Positions 52,280 to 63,400 of a DNA stretch of 64,000 nt are shown here, one piece after another; the stretch's first letter is position 1, and the number at the start of each line of letters is the position of its first letter. Origin of the DNA: Dromaius novaehollandiae (lineage: Eukaryota > Chordata > Aves > Casuariiformes > Dromaiidae); contig NC_088098.1 of the NCBI RefSeq assembly GCF_036370855.1, positions 136,358,721 through 136,422,720 of the forward strand, read 5' to 3'. Under the pieces are notes generated by a model that searched no databases, was not told the origin of the DNA, and was given only the letters and a program-made list of their open reading frames with translations. The position numbers and the translations under genes are program-made.

Positions 52280-52366
52280 TGTAACTCAAATATATCTGGT
52301 GCCCTATTGGAGAGATTTCTTTGTCAGCTCTAGGTTTGATCAATTAGCAATTTCTAAAAGTAATTC
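52280..52366 (-). other. ZRSR2: ZRSR2 3'UTR
   Basis: Short AT-rich stretch between the ZRSR2 stop codon and its first AATAAA. The exact cleavage site is probably 10-25 bases further left. Confidence 0.7.
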
Positions 52367-52848
52367 TCACTTTGTTTTAGGAGTTTCACTATTTTTTCCT
52401 CTGCTGCTTGATCTCTTTTTACCCCTACTCCTGGATCGAGAAGAACTCCGACTTCTGCTCTTACTGCGTGTTCGACTATGACTTCTGCTGCGACTACGAC
52501 CTCTCCTCTTCCTCCCTCTGCTGCGGGATCTCCTCCTTTCTCGACTTCTTGACCTGCCAGACCGGCGTCTTTTCTTGCTTTTGCGGCTATTTTTCTTTCT
52601 CTCAGATTCTCCATTTCTCCGGTAAGAATGTTCTGGGCTAGGGCTGGCCCTTCTCCTCGACCGGCTGTAATAGTCATCACGATGGCTTGTTCTGTTTCTC
52701 CTTTCAGAGTTTTTAGACAACTGATTAGTCCGCTCAGGAGAAATACGTATGTCTCTATTGGCCTCCCAGAACTCATTGTTTGGATTTTTGAATACATGAA
52801 GAAAGTTGCAGTGTTTCCCTCTTGGACACTTCTGCCTTTCAAATAAGC
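52367..52848 (-). CDS. ZRSR2: ZRSR2 terminal exon: zinc finger 2 and RS domain
   Basis: The acceptor CTGTTGCAG|GC completes the Gly codon after Cys. The exon supplies most of CCCH finger 2, C-x7-C-x5-C-x3-H, with [11 protein letters not shown] visible. [15 protein letters not shown] follows, then a Ser/Arg-rich tail ending [11 protein letters not shown] and SR dipeptides dominate about the last 80 residues. The RS tail differs in length and order from human but keeps DDYYSR and NGESERK anchors. The acceptor is unusual: an A27 run lies about 25 bases upstream on the transcript strand. Confidence 0.96.
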
Positions 52849-52869
52849 CTGCAACAGATTATTAGGGTT

Positions 52870-52902
<33 letters not shown>

Positions 52903-55900
52903 GTCTATCACAAACAGAACATAAATGCAATTATGAACCAGGCCTAACTATTGAATTTGTTCCTTCATTATGTGCCTACTGGAAAGAAACTTAATGCATT
53001 GCATTTTGCTTCTTGCAACAGAAAAAAATGCATCTGAGGATCTATCAATTCAATTCATGCAAGGTTATTTTTACAGTAGTTGCTTTTCTAACTATTAACT
53101 TTCTAACATGTATTTAAACTAGCTACTAAGGCTTTAGTTTAAAACATTTTTCATAAATAATTTTACTACCTTAATCTTCCTAAGAATGTAAAGAAATCAA
53201 ACCTGATAGTTACTGCTAAGAACTGTTGATGGTTCAAAAACTGTTGCTGTGTTTGGAAGAGATACATTAGTACTTCCTGTACGCTAATATATGCAAAGCT
53301 AGGATCCAAATTTTCTTCTCCCATCCAAGATACATCTACTAGGATGACTTGGGCACTTAGGTGACACGGTATGTATACTCCCTTTCCTTTCTAAATCTAC
53401 ACAAGCAAGTGTTATTTGTCTTCCAAACACAAATGAAACCGAACTGCAACATTAGGTGGTTCTGAAAGCCACAGGCCAGTTCTCTCCTTTTCAGTAAAGT
53501 CTTTCAGTAGCAAACATTCTCTTTTCTAAGTGTTTGTGACTCACCACATATAGCAGTCTTCCATCTTGTCACAGGACAAAATTCACAATGAAGCTGTCGT
53601 CCTGCGTACCATCGTCCACTGAATAGAGCAAGAGCTGCCTGACAATCCTTTTCCCTTTACAAAGAAAAAGCAGCATGTAACATTACCACTCTGTGATATT
53701 TAAGATGTCACTTACCAATTTGGTGATCCCATTACAGTGCGAGAATGAACTGCACAGATTATATAAACAACATTCATTACTGTGCTCTGGACTTTAGTTG
53801 TAAAATTTGGTAAGACTGCAAAGTACTTACGTCTGATACTGGACATACACATTTCCTCGCAGGTGAGGTTCATAGTTGCAGCTAACCTAAAGGGAATGAA
53901 ACAGTAAGTTAGGGCAATTGAAGACCTATGCTATACCACAGCTCAGGTATGTGGAGTTGGCAACCATTCTGATTTATGACAGCATAGCAATATAAACATA
54001 TACATGATTTGCAGTTCTTCTGATCTGAACACTTAATTTTAGTCAAATAAAAGCACTGAAGAAAAGCCCTTCTGGTTTACACCTGAATGCTTCCAGCATT
54101 TTGCTTTGATTAACCCTGGGACCTCTGCTTCATTTAGTCTACAAGACAGCCTATAGGCTGCTGTCTTGCACTTAAGTCTGCACCAACCCTACTGAGCAAC
54201 AGCCAAATCCTGCTCTGAAAACAATTATTAGTATCCTCATTAGCTTTTATGTGGGATTCATTACAGTAAAAGAATCTTTAGAACAGTTTAGCTACACAGT
54301 GCCCCTGCAAGATGAGCTAGAAAAGCTGAAGTCACAAGCATTGAATGTCCAATTCTGAAACATTTTTCATAAGAATTTAGTGTTCCAAGTATATCTAAAT
54401 ATCTTGAAAATACACAATTTTACTTCTAAAAGCTTGTTACTAATTGCCAGGGATTCTGAGATGGGCAGGCCCAAGCAGGCTAGAACACAGTTCTTCATGG
54501 CAGAAGTGTGAGACCAGCTTCTTTTGTCTCCAGTCCTTTTCCTATTTCCACACCAAATGAGGCAAACAGCTTCTTTCATCGCTGAACCCTGATTCACCCT
54601 CAGAGCACAGGATTAGGCAATGGCTTCCAGAACAACAGCATGCAATTATATAATGAAATATTACAGAACAAGTAGATGAACTATTTGAGATAAATAACAA
54701 TGTCAACACAAGAACAAGCAAGAATGACTTTGCCATGGACACATTTAGGTGCAAAACCACAAGAATTGTGTTTTGTCAGGATCTTCCAGTAAGATTCGGG
54801 AATAGCGCTCCAGAGAGAACAACAGGAATAAAACCCCAGGCTACTTTGGAAATGGTAGTCCCTTGAAAGAAAGGCATGTATAATGTGATTCCAAATGGCA
54901 GCAGAGATTCTGCTCAGTCACAGCTGAGATCCCTGCAGCCAACACTCAATTTCTAAGCATCTATAATAAAATGAAAATGCCCACGAGAATCAAATTACAG
55001 TTGCACAATTACTTCAGAAGCTGAGAAATGCCACGGTAAAAACTCTTACTTGATTATTAGCTATACAGACCCAAGTACATGCAGCTTAACAGATACTTAC
55101 ATATTACACGACAAAGATGAGCATAAAACTCAGATCTTCAACTTAGTAAGACAGCATTTCAACCCATACTCCACTAAGACTCTATATCCCACCTGATAGG
55201 ATGGAGCAACATTTGCTAATATTCCATGAGTCAAAATAAGGAGGAGATACTCTTCCACACAAGTGGAGCTTTCTTACTTATAAAGCTCATAAATACAACT
55301 ATTGAAAATTCTTTTCTGCTTTTTGTCTTGTACTTTTTCTACTTAACTTTCCTCTTGCTTGAAACGCTAATAAAAATCTCAATTCTGAGGCAATTGTCAA
55401 TAGCAAGAAACAAAAGGAAAAAAGGCACTGCGTGCCTCCTGGTGACTTCATGGAAACATTCAGGAGTGGCAAGCAGAATGGGATGCTGCAGTAGATTCTG
55501 CTACAAGGATATTTCACAATCCAAGCTACACCTTTTGCGGCAACCTGTGACCGTTAATACACATCATTAATCTCCGAGGTCTCCATTTCCACCTTCTTCC
55601 CCCGTAAGAAATCAGAATATAAATGTGGAGAATTCAGGAAAGATTCAGCAAACCAGGTGCATAAACTCAGGATGGATGAAATATCTCAACGCCATTTATA
55701 TAATATACCTTTTTCTAGTACAGCCAGTTCAAATTAATTCCTGCTACTGAAATATCTACTACCTTTCCAGTTCATCATCATCTGGGTTTTTTATTCCAAC
55801 AGTCCTAAAATTACATTCTTTAGATGTATACTCCAAATACATTTTACACCCCCACTATTTCATTCCTTAGGCATAGCTTTAAGTGGCACACATGCAATAG

Positions 55901-57446
55901 CTGACATACATTTATATTTTCTAAAAGTCCAGTCCCTAGGCCCTCTGGGGTCAATCACAGGCTAAGTAAAGAGGGCACTGTGAGGTAAGTGGATTATTGA
56001 GCTGCATGCATATCCTGCAAATTTGCCTCAGCATAAGATTTTTATAAAAAGTTTGGGGGTGAGGGGAGAGAAGATTTATCCAGAATAAGACGATACTCCA
56101 AAATGGCAGTGACAGGTGCACAGGTGCCATAAGAAATGCACAGTTTGTATTAAAGATACCATATAGTTCTCTAATGTACACGGAATTTAGCTATGGCATG
56201 CTGCATGGGACTCCAGCTAAGACTAGTAAAACACACCTTACATGACGCATGTTAAAAATTTAACAAGCTGCTGCACTCATATGCATACCTTGAATTGAAC
56301 AACCTTCCCCACATTTTGAAACTCAGGGAGAACGTCCTCATAGAACTCCAAGAACTGCTGGTAGGTCTCCTCGTCACTGTATTCGAGACTCGCGTCCGTG
56401 TCATAGTCGTCTCTCCGGCACTGCTCCATGCCAAAAGTAAGGAACATTCCTCGGACAAGTAGCGTCTTACTAGATGTTGGATAGTTATGCTTGCGAGAAC
56501 ACCTGGATATTTGCAGTAACGGAAGAAAAATGAAAGATTTTCACTTTCAGCAAAAGCTGCACCCGTTCAAATTGCAAACACTTGCCATTTTGAGTAACAG
56601 TTTTGCATTACAAAAGAAGATTCATTAGTGGACAACTGCCATATTTCAATTATTAAAATAGTTTTTTCAGAAGGGAGCTTCCACATTATCCATGGCAGAA
56701 AGCATTAAGACCTTTTTGCTTACAAAAAAAAAGCACTGGTCTGCAAAAACTATACACTTAAATGATATATGAAGAATCAAAGTCATTTCTTTGGCTTGAA
56801 TGCTTTCCCCATTTCTGAAAGCCTTTATAAAAATACTACTTTTCAGATATTTTAAAGAAAGTCTCTGCTCTTTTATTAGCAAATTAAACAACTTTTACTG
56901 AAACTATTCTTATCAATTTCAGGGGGGAGGGGAAGGGAGGGGCAGGGCAGGTCTAGACCTGAAGCTGCAAGAGTACCAGATGCATTTTTTCTACTATTTA
57001 ATAAATATTTGTTATGAAGAAGTCTTGCCTTAATCTGCATCTTCCTGGCCACCATAAAAGTATTAGATCTCCTTTATTGCATATCATCTTCAGGCTAACT
57101 CCCTCACATGCTAAAAAACAGTTCTCCCTCACAAACTTTTAGATTTAGTAAGAACACAGATGTTAGCCTCCCTGCTTATTTCACTGTGTTTTATAATCTC
57201 AGTTTCAAACACTTCCCCAAGTAACTGAGTCATGCACTCTTTAATACATTTTGCTTTTCATGACGTGATCTGAACAACAGTCGAACTAGTCTACTCTCTT
57301 ATCTAGCAGCAGCAAAGCATAGGCAACTGGGAGGAAGTCAGGTCCTGAAATGGGCTGTTACCGCCTAGACTTCAGATAGGAAATTTCTCCTAACATCCAA
57401 TCAGTCAGAAATTGACTCATACTTTCCACTTTACAACTTAAGTGTT

Positions 57447-57484
<38 letters not shown>

Positions 57485-60400
57485 CAATGAGTTTTACTGT
57501 AATTTTTAAAATTGCCTTATTTCAGTGTTCTATAGGGATTATAGAACTCAAAATAATATATCCAAACAATATTGTCTGTACACAGAATGACAGAACAGTG
57601 CTGCATAGTGAACAGTGCATGGCAGAACAATAGCAACCCCAAGAAAAATGATGCAAAAACAAGTATTACATATATTAGGGACTGAATTACTGGGGAAATT
57701 AATAAAGATGAATGCAAACAGCTTAACCTTCCTCAAAACACTGTTAGCTTTGATGAGATTCAACTATTATTTTATTGATAATACTGGCAGTGAATTATCA
57801 CCATTCTTGTCCATTTCAGCTTCCACACCATTCTCCAGTCCTTACGCTAGCTGCATCTCAGTCACAGACTTACGGTCAATGCCATTGGCTGAAATGACCA
57901 CAATAGGAAAGAAGCAGGTATGTAAGGAGGAAAGATGATGAAGGAGAGAGAGTTGAAATCAGCCAGCAACTACAGGCAAGAGAAACGGGGCAGAACATGA
58001 CGTTTCTCAGTATTAATTTACTAAGTCTGTTCACAGTTCAAAGCAACATTTTGAAGTAAAACTGTTTTTTTTATCCAATCTACAATCAACTAAAGGAGGT
58101 TATCTCCATTAAATAGTCCCAAAACAGAAACACTACAAAAATGACAAAGAACTAAACATTAAAAGTTAGACAGCAAAAACACTGTCTGCAGTGAAATAGC
58201 TGGCCTAAGTTTTGTTTAAGAATTTAGCCCTTATTTCAGAATAGAAACCAGATATAGACTTGAAGCTTCCACAGAGTTAAATTATCACATAATTATCCAT
58301 AATATCACTCTAAAACAAATTACTTTTAGGACAAAAACACTAAAATAGATGGACCACATATATTTCAGCAATACAAGTTAATAAAAATGGCCTTATTGGT
58401 TTATGCTGAAGGTTCATCTAATAGGTATTGCAGTCTTTCCCTGCTGAGGTATCCTGGTGTTCCTCCTTAACACGCAAATTCAGGGACTTCCTAGCCAGAT
58501 GCTGCATTTGGGTCATCATCTTTAATCATCACTGATGAACTCCATGAACCTATTTGTACTTTGGGCCTCCACCACATCTTGTGGCAACAAGTTCTGCAAT
58601 TACGCTGCATATAAAAAAAGTAGTTTCTTTTAAGCTGGTAAAAGCTCAGGGACAGCTAGTTAAACAGTTTCATAATAAAAGCAAATAATCCTTTGCATCC
58701 TATTCATGAGTTCAATGTTGTTCTACTACATCCATCCTCTATCATCTCTTCCAAAATGAAGAGCCTAGACTAGGCAGTCACTCCTCCTACAGAAGCTGTT
58801 CCTTATCTCTGATCATCTTGTTTTCTTTCTCTGTTCTTACCTTCTACTCTATTTCCTTTTTGAGACTGGGCAGCCAGAACACTATATGAGATTCAAGAAT
58901 GAATACATCACACTTACGCAGCATACAAATAGGAGAATTCTGGAAGTTACACAACACCTTTCCCAACTGTGCAGCTGTATGCTAATTTCCTCTGGTCAGT
59001 TTTTGTGTTTGTGTGTGTGTGGGGGGGGGGGGGGGGGGCTTTTTTTTTTTTTTTTAAAAAAAAGGTGCTGCAAATGCAAATCAGTCAAGACAAAAACCAT
59101 CATCACCTGACCAGTTCATCTGATCAGTTCCTTCAGACCTGCACCAACAGCAGAAATCAAATATATTCTGACTGAATGTATCTGTGCATCTGCCTGAGCT
59201 GAAGTAAAGTCAGTTTGACCACTGGAATCAGAATGTATTCTCAATATGCCGTAACATTAGACACTTCAATTACAGTGAGGCAATGGGTTTGCTCTCAATA
59301 TCTATCTCCAGAATGGATATCCCATCCAAATACATGGCAGTAATTTATAAAGCAAGATTTCTTCAGTTTGCATATGACCTAATGGAGCTGCCTCCCATTG
59401 ATTCCTCCAGAACATTTTTATGCTGGTAAATATTCAGTTGATTACCTGTCTCCAAATCGGCAGGAGCCCGTTTTAATATAGAATGGGCAATTTGCTCTGT
59501 CCTTCTCTGTTCCTATATTCTCTGGGGGCTCTGGGTTATGCCAGGTAATACCATTCTCCAGCTGCAAAAAAAAAAAGACCACACACACAAGTTAGAAAAG
59601 AATAAAGAAACGTAATGTCAAAGTAAAAATATCAATTAAATCCACATGCAACTATCAGCTCTCCTTTACTAGGAAGGCAAGCTTGAACCTATTTAAGCAT
59701 TGTTTTATAAAGCTGTCCCATGCCTCGGGTCTCTGGTGATGGAAACCTTTTTCATGATGATTGCTCAGTTTTAAGAACAAGTCTATATTCATAATTTCAC
59801 CAAAATGAATATTTTATTTTGCTGAGGGCAAACTTTCATAAGATTTTATAACCAACACAGTTGATATTATTTGCTCCTCAGTCAACAATTTTGTCATCTA
59901 TGAAAATTACACATAGTGGAACAGATTTTTTCCATTCATCTAAGTTTGTTAGTTACTTCACTCCAGTAGTCACCTATGAGTACTAGTGAATCCATGTGGG
60001 AGATGGAAGGCTGAGACTATTTCTTATTTGTCTTTGCAGCAACTCAAAGCTCAGCAAGGTTATCAAATAGAAAATAGGAAAGGCTAAGAAAAAAGTAACT
60101 TGCTAAAGGCCAGAATTAAAACAACAATAACAACAAAATAAATTCATAGTTAGTACTGTGGTTAAAAGCCTCCATATTACTTATCTAAGGCCATTAGATT
60201 AAGATTTCTGAAATTCAAATTGTGATTATCAAGTTGCAAGCATTGGCTGACCACAAAGAAAATGAACACAGACTTTAAAAAGGGGATTTTTGTTTTATTA
60301 GCTAAAAGACTTGTAAAGCTAAGCAGCCTAAGTTCTCATTCTAAATCAACTGAAAAATGTGTTTACCTGAAGCCAGCATTTGAGCCTACCACCAGGCTCA

Positions 60401-63400
60401 TTACTCTCAGCCATAACTTCCTCTTGACAAACCAGCAGTGTCACTTCAACAGTGTGAAAACCGAGTACCTGAACTCTTGAAGCTTTATATGAAGACTCCA
60501 ATAGACTATATTTCCTCATCTTCCCTTGCAGGAATGGCTACTAATACGTTTTGAGCTCTGGGCAATTAATAGTTCAGAGCTGTTTTCTACTCGTATTACA
60601 GAGTAAAAAAAACTGTTTAACCATAATTTGGATCTCAACGCAATTCCAATGTAGTTAATGGCACTCAATAAACAATTGGTAACTACGGTAGAACTTAATT
60701 TTCAGATTCATGCAACAGTTTAAGCAGAACAAAAATCTACACAAATTTAACCATGTGACAGGGATAAAAAGTCAGGTTATTCTTTAAGGAAAAAGGAAAG
60801 ACTAATTCAACCTCTCTAATATTCAAAAGAAAATGACTGCAGTTTTCCTTACTACACACTGCGAGGTTGGGATCTGTGCTCTTCCAAGCACCCAAGCAGT
60901 TAGCATGCACGTGCTCGCGCTCGCGCTCTCGCTCTTTTTTTTTTTAAGAAGAGGAGCTGTGCCCTCCTCTGCTGCTGAATACTTTTATTCAGAGCCTGCC
61001 ATCTGGTTAAAAAGCAAGCTGTCTTGCCACCCAGAAGGACTGGCAGATTTATTTAGAATTCTAACTCACGATTATACCATCATGTATAGTTTTTAAACAG
61101 CATACAAAACAGAATTTCCAGATTCATTTTAGACTCAGAATTCCCGAGTCAGAATGAGCATGCACAACTTCATGGCCACCAAACAGCCAGAAATATGCTT
61201 AATTATGTTACATCCAATAAATACATTACTTGAAGCTAATGCAAACCACTACATATTAAGTTTACTCAGGCCATAAAGTTCTTCAGAGCAGATGGACAAC
61301 ACGCTAGAAGGCAAACATCAGGTAGCAATTAAATCTTTTTTTTTTTTTTTTGAGAAGTCTCTGAACATACCTGGCTTTCAGCTTGATCCAGCATCTTCTG
61401 CACAGCTGCCTATAAATGGTGCAAACACAGGACTAGTGAAAACCCTGAGGACACGCAAAACATCTGGTTTCTTTAGTTAAGAACCTAATTTGCAATACTG
61501 ATTATATGTAATGAAAGTTTGATGGGTTTTGCTTTAAAAAACAGAAGTTTTACTTTTGCTCTGTAGTACCTCACACACTACAAAGCTGTTAAAGGATACA
61601 TCTGACAACTTTCATGTAGATGAATTTTTTAATCTAACTGCTAGAGAACTTAAAGTTGCATTTTCTCTCTTTTTTTAAAGCTATCACTGACCTACTCAAT
61701 ACTTAAATTGCACTAAGTACCCTGTTTAGTTACTGTTAAATACATGATCATTTAGTTGTGCCAAACTTCTTAAATTAGAACATTTTGCAACAAAGAAAAC
61801 ATGTTGCTTACTGAGCATCTGCTAAAGTAAAATGTGTAACTGTTAGGAAACTGTTAGGGAATCAGAATGCTATCAGAAACCTGTTAAGTTTTACTTCATC
61901 TAGTCTTGCAAACACAGAAAGAAGATGAGAGGACATGCCTTCCCTTCCCTCCTCTAAGCGAGATGAACAAGGCAGTAAAAGTCACTTTTCAGGACCAACT
62001 TGAAACCAGTTCTAATAAATTTGTTCTAGGAAGTTCCAAAAATAAAGACATTTATACAAAAGCAACACAGGAATGTATACTAGCATTATGCTAATTTGGA
62101 AGAGAATTAATTAAATTAACAAAGAGGAAGGACAAGTAGAAAAAAAAGATGCAATCCAAATGAGGACCCAGAGAGCATCTGGTATTAATCATCACGTATA
62201 TCACATATTATCCATGCTGTTAAAAAAAAAAAGGCAGAAAATCTGTTTTTCTGTATTAGGGAGAAAAAAAAGACTTTTATAAGTTAATAAAATCAGAATT
62301 TGAGTAAGATGCTATTTCATGAGACAGAACAAATCAATTCAACAACTCTTGGCTGCTGAAATGGGTGGCTCACTCCCAGCTGGGCACTCCCACAGCCTGC
62401 CTCTGGGTGGTTGTCAATGCCCTCCATGAGCCAATTTAGCTCACTAAACTACCAAAATAGTCATCAAGGGGGAGAAAAAAACAAAACTACAACAGAAAAC
62501 ACAGAAAGCCGCTTCCAGGGGGAGCTTTCAGGGAACCAATTAGCCCACTGAGGGATCAGGCAAACCCAGAGACAAGGAGAATGAAGGAACAAAATCCCAC
62601 TGTTACTGTGGTTCAACTCTCTTCTAACCACATCTCAACCTTAAATAAAGGATGCAAACATTTTCTCTCCCTACTATGCAAAGAGACAAAGGGCCACTTA
62701 ACACAACAGGAAGTAAGACAAGAAATACAAAAACTGCTGTTCTTTCTCATTCATCGTGGAAGTGTTATGTAACCAGTGACACTGTCAGCTATTAAATGCA
62801 GAAGAGAATACTCTTTGCTCATTTCTTTTCTCCTACTGCGACTAGAGCCAGGAAACTGGTGAATCCAATCAGCATTTTTAGCAAGACATCTCCAACAGAA
62901 ATGGCTGGAACACTGTAACTTCTGCAGCTGCGCAGAAGCTAACAAAACACAGATCCTAGAAAACTGCAAGCCCCCTTATTGATGAAAGTCCTCACTTTGG
63001 ATTTTTGTACAGGGCATCTCACATCCCAGTCATTCAAATTCTAAAACTTAGGAAGAATGTACAGTTAACAGAAATTCCATCAATGACTAATATCTTCAGT
63101 ATATTTTTCTTTCCCACCCAAGGAGCTCTGAAAAAAAAAAGATACGTCCTGTTGGATGAGTCAGGTAAAGCAGAGCTGCAATATATCTTTTGATTAAGAA
63201 CTATGTTAAGGAACAGCAGCAATGTAATGCCATATTCCATACCCTCATCAGGAATTTTCTTCAACACTGACTGTGTTCATATAAGACATTAAATAAGGAT
63301 TATCTTTAACACAAAATGCAAAAAGGGAACATATCAGAACTTGCTTTGAGAATGCACCTTCATGTTTAGCTGACATAAAAAAACTACAGAGGAAACGTAT

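Larger units (their letters stand above)
56503..59445 (-). other. ZRSR2: ZRSR2 intron with repeat debris
   Basis: A 2.9-kb intron that holds a CR1-like scrap (57370-57440), an A35 run (57448-57482), an older LINE fragment (58430-58920) and a G18/T16/A8 compound tract (59021-59063). No other exon is recognised. Confidence 0.8.

Noticed and set aside
52354-52911. 185-codon minus-strand frame overlapping the ZRSR2 last exon
   Set aside because: It is a different phase of the RS-domain exon that runs through the A27 run (poly-Lys) into the intron. The true phase is fixed by zinc finger 2 and the RS tail.
57442-57633. Open frame starting with a poly-Lys stretch
   Set aside because: It is the translation of the A35 run plus intronic sequence.
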